From a bacterium ADurb.Bin374 (GTDB taxonomy: Bacteria > Riflebacteria > Ozemobacteria > Ozemobacterales > Ozemobacteraceae): a DNA stretch of 7,921 bases. The stretch is taken from the NCBI GenBank assembly GCA_002068715.1, contig MWAR01000512.1, positions 1 to 7,921 of the forward strand, written 5' to 3'. A program made the translations under genes and the position numbers. Numbering within the stretch: position 1 is the stretch's first letter; every line of letters starts with the position of its first letter. The notes beneath the pieces were generated by a model. It was given only the letters and a program-made list of their open reading frames with translations. It had not been told where the DNA came from and ran no database searches. Below, piece by piece: positions 1-6,355 of this stretch.

Positions 1-314
1 CGGAAGCTTACGGCGGCATTCAGTCGATTCCGACGACATTCATCCTCGACCATCAGTTGAACATCGTGGGCAAGCACGTCGGTTTCGTCGAGACCGCCGC
101 TTTCGAGAAGGAGATCGAGCCCCTGCTGAAGGCTGCAGCTCCCGCTCCGGCCGTTGCCGAGCCTGCCGCCGCCCCGGCGACCGGCGTTGAGCCGATCGCG
201 ACGACGGACGTGATTGCGGTGCCCGAGGCCCCCGTGGCGACCGGCCAGGAAGCGCCTGCCCAGCCCGAGACCTCCGCGCCGGCGCCGGCGACCGAAACCA
301 CTCCTGCCCCCTGA
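1..314 (+). CDS. C-terminal part of a TlpA/ResA-like thioredoxin-fold protein with Ala/Pro-rich tail (5' end missing)
   Basis: The open frame enters from the left edge (first full codon at base 3) and ends at TGA 312-314, giving 103 visible residues. The first ~45 residues match the end of a TlpA/ResA-like thioredoxin fold: the cis-proline segment SIPTTFILD, a beta hairpin (NIVGKHVGF), then a final helix (FEKEIEPLLK). Family members are usually exported thiol-disulfide oxidoreductases, or lipoproteins that reduce cytochrome c or other envelope proteins. The CxxC active site and any signal peptide would lie off the window, so redox activity is unproven. The last ~60 residues are almost all Ala, Pro, Glu, Thr and Val, a low-complexity tail that the core family lacks. 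It may be a flexible spacer in the envelope. A strong hairpin with a T run follows the stop. The fold is fairly certain; the exact subfamily is not. Confidence 0.75.
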   Translation, partial: EAYGGIQSIPTTFILDHQLNIVGKHVGFVETAAFEKEIEPLLKAAAPAPAVAEPAAAPATGVEPIATTDVIAVPEAPVATGQEAPAQPETSAPAPATETTPAP

Positions 315-335
315 TCCTGAAACGTGACCGGACGG

Positions 336-367
336 TGGCGGCCACCCTGCATGGTGGCCGCCATTTT
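336..367 (+). terminator. Rho-independent terminator after the TlpA-like gene
   Basis: An 11-bp perfect inverted repeat (336-346 with 353-363, TGGCGGCCACC / GGTGGCCGCCA) encloses a 6-base loop and is followed at once by TTTT (364-367). It lies 21 bases after the stop of the TlpA-like gene and ends 13 bases before the Shine-Dalgarno site of the methyltransferase gene. It therefore also sits in that gene's leader. The T run is short, so some read-through is possible. Confidence 0.75.
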
Positions 368-380
368 CATGAGAGGACCG

Positions 381-385
381 AGGAG
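381..385 (+). promoter_or_regulatory. Shine-Dalgarno site of the methyltransferase gene
   Basis: AGGAG lies nine bases before the ATG at 395. It decides the start: the in-frame GTG at 335, 60 bases upstream, has no such site and overlaps the terminator stem. Confidence 0.7.
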
Positions 386-394
386 AAGCCGAAT

Positions 395-1306
395 ATGCCG
401 GGAATCGATCTCAAAGACCTTCAGGCCCTGTATGCGCGGGGAGTGAACATCATCGAACACCTCGAACGGCTGGGAGTCGATCGGCATGCCGCCATCGAGA
501 TGAGTTACGATCTCCAGGCCGGCTCGTATATCGACATCATACGAACGACGCATGTCGAATATAGCCTAAAATATACTTCCGAGATCGCCTCGGTGATCGA
601 CGGTCTCGGCGTCGACGTTGCATCTCTGCTCGAAGCCGGGGTGGGAGAGGCGACGACCCTCGCGAACGTGGTGAACCGGATGAAAAAACGGCCGTCGCAC
701 GTCTCCGGCTTCGACATCTCCTGGTCGCGTATAAAATATGCATATAAATATTATTCCTCCGTTGCCGGCGGACCGGCGAACTTCTTCCTCGGGGACCTCT
801 TCCGGATCCCGTTTGCCGACGATTCGGTTGACGTCGTCTATACCTCCCACTCCATCGAGCCGAACGGCGGCCGCGAGGCGGAGGCCCTGACGGAGCTGTA
901 CCGGGTGACGAGGAAATACCTCGTCCTGCTCGAGCCGTCATACGAGCTGGCGACCGACGAGGGAAAGGCGCGCATCGAGCGCCTCGGATTCATCAGAGGG
1001 CTGCCCGAGGCGGCGAAAAAGCTTGGATATCATATCAAGGAATACAGGGCCGCATCCGTATCGGCAAGGCCGTCGAACCCGACGGCGATTCTGGTGATCG
1101 AGAAGAACGCCTCGGCTGCGTCCGGTCCGGCGCCCGGGTTCGTGTGTCCGGTGGGGAAGGGCCCGCTGGTGAAGATCCCGGGCGGCTACTGGTCGGAATC
1201 CGCTCTTCTGCTGTATCCAGAGTTGGACGGCGTTGCGTGTCTGACCCCCCGCCACGGTGTCGTCGCGACGCATTACGCCGATTTCCACGAAGACCGGTCT
1301 GCGTAA
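395..1306 (+). CDS. Class I SAM-dependent methyltransferase with a degenerate Trm112-like C-terminal domain
   Basis: A 303-residue protein. Residues ~50-235 look like a Methyltransf_11-type Rossmann fold: motif I at 78-89 (LLEAGVGEATTL), an acidic residue after strand 2 (GFDIS, 105-109), and the motif II/III region 133-155 (GDLFRIPFADDSVDVVYTS), which is typical of the family. Residues ~248-293 resemble a Trm112/YcaR-type zinc ribbon: CPVGKGPL at 251-258, where CPxCKGPL is usual, then SESALLLYPELDGVACL. Only the first cysteine of the usual pair is clear, so zinc is probably not bound. Such fusions often occur among methyltransferases of unknown small-molecule or glycan substrates; the substrate cannot be read here. 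The ATG at 395 is chosen because AGGAG (381-385) lies nine bases upstream. A longer in-frame GTG start at 335 would fall in the terminator hairpin. Two AT-rich codon patches (558-577, 731-754) stand out against the GC-rich background. No clear promoter is visible between the hairpin and the start. Confidence 0.82.
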   Translation: MPGIDLKDLQALYARGVNIIEHLERLGVDRHAAIEMSYDLQAGSYIDIIRTTHVEYSLKYTSEIASVIDGLGVDVASLLEAGVGEATTLANVVNRMKKRPSHVSGFDISWSRIKYAYKYYSSVAGGPANFFLGDLFRIPFADDSVDVVYTSHSIEPNGGREAEALTELYRVTRKYLVLLEPSYELATDEGKARIERLGFIRGLPEAAKKLGYHIKEYRAASVSARPSNPTAILVIEKNASAASGPAPGFVCPVGKGPLVKIPGGYWSESALLLYPELDGVACLTPRHGVVATHYADFHEDRSA

Positions 1307-1322
1307 ACCCCCCGAATGACAA

Positions 1323-1352
1323 CGCGGCCCCGGGATGTTTCCCGGGGCCGCG
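1323..1352. terminator. Strong hairpin between convergent genes, probable bidirectional terminator
   Basis: A perfect 12-bp GC-rich inverted repeat (1323-1334 with 1341-1352, CGCGGCCCCGGG / CCCGGGGCCGCG) with loop ATGTTT. It fills the 62-base gap between the methyltransferase stop (1306, plus strand) and the metalloprotease stop (1369, minus strand). Neither side has a clean T run, so it is not a textbook intrinsic terminator. Its position between converging genes suggests that it ends or protects both transcripts. Confidence 0.55.
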
Positions 1353-1368
1353 TCCGTTGAAGGTATGT

Positions 1369-3225
1369 TCAGCGCACGACGACGTTGTCGAGCCAAAGCG
1401 TCCCCGTTGCCGGGATCGCGCCTGCGAATTTGATGCCGATGCTTCTGACGAGTCCCTTCTCTTCCGGCTGGAGCTGATATACGGCCTTGAAGCCGGTCGC
1501 CTGCCAGAGATTCGGCTTTGCCGTGAAACCGCGCTCGACGAGACGCCTGGAAAGCGGATTTCCCGCTTCATCGAGAAGCTCGACCAGGAGGCGGGCACGG
1601 ATCTCGCCCGACCCGTTGAACTGGAACGAGCCTTGGAGCTGTTGCCCCTCCTTCAAGGTGGAAACGGGGATCGGCGGGAGCTCGACCGTCGTTTCGCCCG
1701 TATCGGTTCCGGTGATGCGCAGGGAGGCGTAACCGGTTTTCGGCTGGTCGAGATCACGCGCCGCCTGGCCGCTTGGCGCGACGACGCCGCGCGGAACGCC
1801 GTTTCCGCCGTCATACTCGAAATCGCCGTTGTCGACCAGGTTCTCGGTCTTGGGAGCCGCCGCCCGGCGGAGGCGCAGGTCGTCGAACCAGACCTGGCCC
1901 CGCGAGAGCGGGCCGTTCTGAAGCAGGACACGGATGAACGCGGCATCCTTCGGCAGATTCACGGCCGGGGTTCCGTTGCCGGAGAACGTGCCTTCGACAG
2001 CCTGCCATGCGGTCGGAACCGTGGCGCCTGACAACACGGGCCAGATGAAGCCGCGCAGGCGTTTCGCCTTGTCGTACACTTCGGCGCCGACGCTGACTTT
2101 TGCGGCGCCGTCGCTCGAGCGCATCCAGCCCGACAGCACGTAGGTTTCGGAGGGATTGACCGGGATCATCTCCGAGACGACCCGCACGGGCCGCAGGTGT
2201 GACTCGGGAGTCAGGCGGAGCGATCCGCGGCCGGTCACGGCCTGTTCGGAATCGAAGGCGACGTTTCCTTCTTTCACGGTCCATGCGTCGGGCGTGCCCT
2301 TTTTCGCGAGATCTGTTTCGAAACTGCTGTTCTGAAGCAGGTTTTCAGCCGTGTCCGAAAGGATGTTGAAAGAAAGCGTCAGATCGCCGGCGGCGAGCTG
2401 GGTCGCCGGCACGCCGGGCGCGGCGGAGAGGGTGGCGGAACTGCCGGGCGCCAGCGAGACGAGGCGGCTCTTGGCCTTCTCGACGCGGTCCTGGGACGGC
2501 GGATGGGTGCTCAGATACTGCAGGATGCCCTTTTCACCCTTGCCGAACTTCTGAACGAATTTTTCCCAGAGAACGACCTGGCCGAGCGGGTTGAAGCCGG
2601 CGTTCGTGAGCCTCGTCTGGCCGATCTCGTCGGCCTCGTTCTCGTCGTCGCGGGAAAACTTCAACATAGTCACCGCTCCGACGACCTGTCCCCAGGTGTC
2701 ACGGTCACGGCCGCTTTTCACGGCCTTCTGAAGCAGCAGCTGGAACGCGGTGCTCTGGCGCAGTTGCTTGAGGGAGTGGCGGCGCTCGGCGTGCGCGAGC
2801 TCATGAGAGAGAACCGCCGCCAACTCATCGTCCGAGCCGACGAAGTCGAGCATTCCCTTGTAAATGTAGATGCTTCCGCCGGGAATGGCGAACGCGTTCA
2901 CGGTGCTGTCATTCAGGAGCGTGATGTTGTAGTCGAAGCCCCTGTTTCGGAATTGGGATTTGACGCGGTCGAACACCGACCCGACCCAGCGGTTGGCCTC
3001 GGGATCCTTGTATTTCTTGCTGGTGAGGTTGATGAACCATTTCATCTCCTGCCCGACCCGCTTCTCGGCTTTCGTGTCGCCGCTCAGCCACATCATCATG
3101 TTCACCTGCTCGTAGGTCTGATACACCTTGAGGAGGTCACCGAGAATGTTGCGCGCCTCCGCTCCGGACGGGATTCCGAACAGAAGCGAAGCCGCAAGCG
3201 CCGCTATCAATGTAAACCGTTTCAT
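1369..3225 (-). CDS. Secreted M48-family metalloprotease with two C-terminal carbohydrate-binding-like modules
   Basis: A 618-residue protein. Residues 1-24 form a signal peptide (MKRFTLIA, hydrophobic core, AEA cleavage site) with no lipobox cysteine, so it is likely a soluble periplasmic or secreted protein. The M48 catalytic domain spans ~50-255. It has the zinc motif HELAH (141-145), the third ligand in ENEAD (Glu195, ExxxD) and the STHPPSQDR segment (239-247) shared with BepA/LoiP-type periplasmic proteases. These usually clear misfolded outer-membrane proteins. Instead of the TPR repeats of BepA, the C-terminus holds two similar beta-rich modules: ~295-454 (starting NLLQNSSFE, ending QVWFDDLRL) and ~462-618 (starting NLVDNGDFE, ending TLWLDNVVV). 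These opening and closing motifs are typical of CBM4/9-like jelly rolls. ATG 3225 is chosen because AGGAG lies six bases upstream and the signal peptide begins there. The longer GTG start at 3288 lies upstream of the predicted -10. The role of the modules, possibly glycan or peptidoglycan anchoring, is inferred. Confidence 0.88.
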   Translation of the reverse strand: MKRFTLIAALAASLLFGIPSGAEARNILGDLLKVYQTYEQVNMMMWLSGDTKAEKRVGQEMKWFINLTSKKYKDPEANRWVGSVFDRVKSQFRNRGFDYNITLLNDSTVNAFAIPGGSIYIYKGMLDFVGSDDELAAVLSHELAHAERRHSLKQLRQSTAFQLLLQKAVKSGRDRDTWGQVVGAVTMLKFSRDDENEADEIGQTRLTNAGFNPLGQVVLWEKFVQKFGKGEKGILQYLSTHPPSQDRVEKAKSRLVSLAPGSSATLSAAPGVPATQLAAGDLTLSFNILSDTAENLLQNSSFETDLAKKGTPDAWTVKEGNVAFDSEQAVTGRGSLRLTPESHLRPVRVVSEMIPVNPSETYVLSGWMRSSDGAAKVSVGAEVYDKAKRLRGFIWPVLSGATVPTAWQAVEGTFSGNGTPAVNLPKDAAFIRVLLQNGPLSRGQVWFDDLRLRRAAAPKTENLVDNGDFEYDGGNGVPRGVVAPSGQAARDLDQPKTGYASLRITGTDTGETTVELPPIPVSTLKEGQQLQGSFQFNGSGEIRARLLVELLDEAGNPLSRRLVERGFTAKPNLWQATGFKAVYQLQPEEKGLVRSIGIKFAGAIPATGTLWLDNVVVR

Positions 3226-3231
3226 ATACAA

Positions 3232-3236
3232 CTCCT
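3232..3236 (-). promoter_or_regulatory. Shine-Dalgarno site of the M48 protease gene
   Basis: AGGAG on the minus strand (within AAAGGAGTT) lies six bases before the ATG at 3225. It supports this start over the in-frame GTG at 3288. Confidence 0.75.
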
Positions 3237-3276
3237 TTGAGCCATGGCCGATCCAGCCTCGAGGCATGACGCCCCT

Positions 3277-3306
3277 ATTATCCGACACCCCCTTGCAACC
3301 TGTAAA
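3277..3306 (-). promoter_or_regulatory. Probable sigma70-type promoter of the M48 protease gene
   Basis: On the minus strand TTTACA (3301-3306) is followed after 18 bases by GATAAT (3277-3282). These are five-of-six matches to the -35 and -10 consensus with near-ideal spacing. Transcription would start near 3270, giving a leader of about 45 bases. The gene can therefore be expressed apart from the upstream acetyltransferase. Seen by eye only. Confidence 0.5.
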
Positions 3307-3322
3307 GAGCCGCGGAGCGGCC
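3304..3322 (-). terminator. Weak hairpin after the acetyltransferase gene, possible terminator
   Basis: On the minus strand GCCGC (3317-3321) pairs with GCGGC (3309-3313) around a three-base loop, with one extra G-U pair, and TCTTT follows. It lies about 70 bases past the acetyltransferase stop and overlaps the -35 of the protease promoter. The stem is short, so this is a tentative call. Confidence 0.3.
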
Positions 3323-3390
3323 TGCCAGGGAGAGCCTTTTCATGCAACGCAACGGTGTGCCGCCGGATTTCCGGATGGCGGGGGCGATTC

Positions 3391-3843
3391 TCAGAGATTC
3401 TGGGGGCGACGTCTCATGATCACGGTGTCGATCCCGGCAGGGTTTTTCCCCGCAGCTCCGGCATCGGTGAAGCCAAAGCCGGTGAAGAGCGTCCGGGCAC
3501 TCGTTCCCGATCCGAGCCCGGCGGCAAACGTCTGCACCAGGATATCTGCCGTTGGATCGAGTTCGCGCATCGCCGTTTCCATCAGAAGACGGCCGATGCC
3601 CTTGCCACGGCAGGCCGAGGAGACGGCCAGCCACGCGATCTCGTTTCCCTCGCGATGGAGCGCGATGATACCGCCGATCGTGCCGCCTTCTGTTTCACAG
3701 CAGAAAGCGCTCCCATCCAGAATGGCCTGACGGATGCCGCTGCGGAAATCTTCGCTCTCCGCCATGGGGCCGAACAGCGGTTCGACCTCGCGCGCCAGCT
3801 CCAGCCAGGCGGGAATATCCTCGAGCTTCACTGGACGTACCAT
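3391..3843 (-). CDS. GNAT-family N-acetyltransferase
   Basis: A 150-residue protein, the usual size for a single GNAT domain that moves an acetyl group from acetyl-CoA to an amine. The N-terminal VRPVKLEDIPAWLELA is the typical first strand and helix. The acetyl-CoA pyrophosphate loop appears as RGKGIG (79-84, the R/Q-x-x-G-x-G/A motif) after the strand IAWLAVSSACRG. The TLFTGFGFTDAG segment (118-129) matches the usual YxxxGF-like motif B region. The substrate cannot be told from sequence. The ATG at 3843 has AAGGA seven bases upstream. The gene starts 36 bases after the rsgA stop on the same strand, so the two are probably co-transcribed. Confidence 0.85.
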   Translation of the reverse strand: MVRPVKLEDIPAWLELAREVEPLFGPMAESEDFRSGIRQAILDGSAFCCETEGGTIGGIIALHREGNEIAWLAVSSACRGKGIGRLLMETAMRELDPTADILVQTFAAGLGSGTSARTLFTGFGFTDAGAAGKNPAGIDTVIMRRRPQNL

Positions 3844-3879
3844 GTCGGAATCCTTTCGGGGCGTTCGGCGGTAGGCTTT

Positions 3880-4950
3880 TTACTTGTCCCTGAACGATTT
3901 TTTGGCGGTTTTGAGAAATTTGCCGAAGTCGCGGTCTTTCTTGCGTTTTTCGGCGTGGGATAGCTGATGAAACTCCGACTCGTGACTCAGCTTTATATAG
4001 TTATCGAAATGCTCTCGGCTGAGATTGCCCGATTGGACGGCTTCGAGGACGGCACAGCCGGGCTCGCCCGTGTGGGTGCAGTTCCGATACCGGCAGCCGG
4101 CGGAAAGGCTTGCGATGTCGGAATACCCGCTCTCGATGCCGTTTTCCGCGCCGCAGATGCCGAACTCGCGCATGCCGGGGTTGTCGATGACCAATGCGCC
4201 GCCCTCGAGACGGATCAGCTCGCGTCGGACCGTCGTGTGGCGGCCTTCTCCCGTTCCGCTCACGGCTTTCGTCTCCTGCCTGCCGCGGCCGACGAGATGG
4301 TTGATCAGGGTGCTCTTGCCCACGCCGGACGAGCCGACGAAACAGTAGGTCCTGCCTGGCTCGAGCAACTGCTCGAGGGTTTCGAGGCCATCCCCCGTCA
4401 TGTTGCTCAACGTCGAAACCGGGGCGGTGATACCGGCGGCGCGGATGTGCGCCAGCTGGCCGGCCAGGACGTCCGGGCCGACGAGATCCGTCTTGGTGAG
4501 CAGAATGTGCGGAACGGCTCCGCCGTCCATCACCATGACGAGATAGCGTTCCAGCCGATTGAGATTGAAGTCATAGTGGCAGGACTGGACGATGATGGCG
4601 AAGTCAATGTTGGCGGCGATCATCTGAGAGTCGCCGCCCGGGCCTGCCGCCCGCCGACGAAGCGCGGTCCTGCGCTCGAGCAGGCCATGGATCATCCCGA
4701 AATCGTCGCCGGGCTGTTTTTCGAGGCACACCCAGTCGCCCACGCAGGGATGTTCGTGTGGAAGAGGATGGCGATGCAGGAAACTGCCTGAAAGCTTCGC
4801 GCGGAAGGGACCCGCCGGGTCGACGAGCAGCAACTGCTCCCGATCGACCGCCGCCACACGGGCAACCGCCGCCGCAGGCAGGATTGTCGCCTGCTTATCG
4901 AACCAGTCGCTCCACCCGAGACGCTTCAACTCGTCGTGATTTGTGCTCAT
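3880..4950 (-). CDS. rsgA: Ribosome small subunit-dependent GTPase A (RsgA/YjeQ)
   Basis: A 356-residue circularly permuted GTPase that helps late maturation of the 30S subunit and hydrolyses GTP when bound to it. The order of parts is diagnostic: an N-terminal OB-fold (~28-100, with HPCVGDWVCLE), then G4 (TKTDLV, 152-157), then the G1 P-loop (GSSGVGKST, 206-214), G2 (GRHTT, 236-240) and G3 (DNPGM, 256-260). A C-terminal zinc-binding region has Cys286, Cys291, His293 and Cys299 (CRYRNCTHTGEPGC). A lysine-rich tail (KRKKDR, 335-340, to the end) is common in this subgroup and likely touches rRNA. All key residues are present. The start at ATG 4950 fits the family's usual N-terminal LGW motif, but no clear Shine-Dalgarno site precedes it. 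The GNAT gene follows after 36 bases. Confidence 0.96.
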   Translation of the reverse strand: MSTNHDELKRLGWSDWFDKQATILPAAAVARVAAVDREQLLLVDPAGPFRAKLSGSFLHRHPLPHEHPCVGDWVCLEKQPGDDFGMIHGLLERRTALRRRAAGPGGDSQMIAANIDFAIIVQSCHYDFNLNRLERYLVMVMDGGAVPHILLTKTDLVGPDVLAGQLAHIRAAGITAPVSTLSNMTGDGLETLEQLLEPGRTYCFVGSSGVGKSTLINHLVGRGRQETKAVSGTGEGRHTTVRRELIRLEGGALVIDNPGMREFGICGAENGIESGYSDIASLSAGCRYRNCTHTGEPGCAVLEAVQSGNLSREHFDNYIKLSHESEFHQLSHAEKRKKDRDFGKFLKTAKKSFRDK

Positions 4951-5024
4951 CTGTATCGTTGTTTCGCCTATCGCGATTGTTGCTGGAAATGACCGCCGGT
5001 CCGGTCGTCACTCCCTCGTCGTGT

Positions 5025-5053
5025 ATTTCATTCAGTATATCATGCGCCGTCAA
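5025..5053 (-). promoter_or_regulatory. Possible promoter upstream of rsgA
   Basis: In the 142-base gap between selD and rsgA, the minus strand has TTGACG (5048-5053) followed after 17 bases by TGAAAT (5025-5030). A better -10-like TATACT (5034-5039) overlaps this spacer but lacks a well-placed -35. The start site would lie ~65-75 bases upstream of the rsgA ATG. The -10 match is weak. No clear terminator for selD was seen in the gap. Confidence 0.3.
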
Positions 5054-5092
5054 GCGGGTCCCGAGCCGGCCGGAATGACAAGCGACGGAAGG

Positions 5093-6355
5093 TCACGAAA
5101 CCCGCAGAAAATGCCTCTGGAGAGGAATGGAACGGCCGATCATGGCGGCAGAGGAATACCCGGCAGCGTGAAGGTCGGCCAGGGCCGGCTCGGCGACGTC
5201 GGGGGAGACCAGCATCAGCAGTCCGCCCGAGGTCTGCGGGTCGAGGGGGAGCAGGCGGTCGACCTGGGAACCGCCGATGTCAAAGACCGTGGCTTTCTCG
5301 ACGTAGGTCTGGTTTCGGAACACACCGCCCGGGATGCAGCCGAGTTCGAGCAGTCCCCGCACGCCCGGCAGCACCGGCAGGCGGGCCGTTTCGAACTCGA
5401 GTGTGATGCCGCTGGCGCGGGCGATGTGAAACGCATGGCCGAGCAGGCCGAATCCCGTGATGTCGGTGGCGCAGGTCACGTCGTATTTCTGCATGATTTC
5501 CGCCCCGGCCCTGTTGAGCTGTTTCATGGACTGGATGGCCGCGCGATAATGCGCCGGATCGGCCTCTCCGATACGCCTGCCGGCCACCAGAACGCCGGTT
5601 CCCAGAGGCTTGGTGAGAATCAGCGCCTGGCCTGGGCGGCCTTTGGAATTGGCGATCACGCGTGAGGGGTGCACCTTCCCGGTGACGGCCAGGCCGTATT
5701 TCGGCGGCGAATCGGCGATCGTATGGCCGCCGACGATGACGCCCCCCGCCTCGACTACTTTCTCGCGGCCGCCTCGCAGGATCTCGCCGAGCACTTCCAT
5801 GGGAATGCCGGAAGCGGGAAACATGACCAGGTTCATGGCCGTCAGCACCTGCCCGCCCATGGCGAAAACGTCGCTCAGGGCGTTGGCTGCGGCAATCTGG
5901 CCGAACTCGTAGGCGTCGGAACAGACGGGCGGAAAAAAGTCGGTCGTTTCGATCAGCGCGATATCGTCGCTGACCTGGAAGACCCCGGCGTCGTCGCAGG
6001 TATCGAGGCCCACCAGCAGCCGTCGGTCGGATGTCGCGGGGAAGCGGCGCAACGCTTCGATCAAAAGGTCTGGAGGCAGTTTGGCCGAACAGCCGCCGTC
6101 TTCGACGGTTGTCAGCAGGTCGAACGCCGGGGAAATCTCGGCTTTGCTGTGGGAGCGCGGCATGATTCCCAAGGGGGTGAGAATCTCCAGCGCTCGGGCT
6201 CCGTCAGCCTCTTCAAGTTGCAGGCACATGCCGCAATCCGAGGAAATATGCTTCGGCGTGGCGATGACCTGAAGGACAAGCCCGGCGCGGCGGCAGGCTT
6301 CTTCGGCCTTGATGACCTCGCGGGTGTTGCGGAACAGCAGCAGCGTCTGGTTCAT
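5093..6355 (-). CDS. selD: Selenide, water dikinase (SelD) with N-terminal DUF3343 putative Se/S-carrier domain
   Basis: A 420-residue fusion. Residues 2-60 match DUF3343 (putative Se/S carrier): TLLLFRNTREVIKAEEACRR, then the conserved ISSDCGMC (37-44) with Cys41 and Cys44. A linker (~62-80) leads to a complete SelD, which makes selenophosphate from selenide and ATP. SelD marks are GGCSAK (87-92), giving catalytic Cys89 and Lys92 (the E. coli Cys17/Lys20 equivalents), metal and ATP residues in DTCDDAG (118-124), ETTDF (136-140), NALSDVFAMGGQ (158-169) and TDITGFGLLGH (297-307), and the late PQTSGG motif (373-378). The second Cys of the E. coli loop (Cys19) is Ala here. The enzyme uses Cys, not Sec. 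Start ATG 6355 overlaps the stop of the cysteine desulfurase (ATGA, 6352-6355) and lacks an obvious Shine-Dalgarno site, so translation is probably coupled. A longer TTG frame from 6481 adds only an Arg/Pro-rich stretch inside the desulfurase gene. Confidence 0.93.
   Translation of the reverse strand: MNQTLLLFRNTREVIKAEEACRRAGLVLQVIATPKHISSDCGMCLQLEEADGARALEILTPLGIMPRSHSKAEISPAFDLLTTVEDGGCSAKLPPDLLIEALRRFPATSDRRLLVGLDTCDDAGVFQVSDDIALIETTDFFPPVCSDAYEFGQIAAANALSDVFAMGGQVLTAMNLVMFPASGIPMEVLGEILRGGREKVVEAGGVIVGGHTIADSPPKYGLAVTGKVHPSRVIANSKGRPGQALILTKPLGTGVLVAGRRIGEADPAHYRAAIQSMKQLNRAGAEIMQKYDVTCATDITGFGLLGHAFHIARASGITLEFETARLPVLPGVRGLLELGCIPGGVFRNQTYVEKATVFDIGGSQVDRLLPLDPQTSGGLLMLVSPDVAEPALADLHAAGYSSAAMIGRSIPLQRHFLRVS

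Noticed and set aside
1144..2031. 295-codon plus-strand open frame
   Set aside because: It overlaps the end of the methyltransferase, spans the intergenic hairpin and lies antisense to the M48 modules. No motif or ribosome site supports it.
2503..3240. 245-codon plus-strand open frame
   Set aside because: It is antisense to the M48 catalytic domain, which has all its zinc ligands and a signal peptide.
3226..3288. Longer M48 start at GTG 3288
   Set aside because: It would precede the signal peptide by 21 residues and lies upstream of the predicted -10 box, while ATG 3225 has a good Shine-Dalgarno site.
3967..4791. 274-codon plus-strand open frame
   Set aside because: It is antisense to rsgA, whose G motifs and zinc cysteines are all intact; the composition is a mirror of rsgA codons.
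6075..6100. Possible selenocysteine codon or SECIS element in selD
   Set aside because: The catalytic position is a plain Cys codon (TGC) and no in-frame TGA interrupts selD or its neighbours, so no recoding element is needed.
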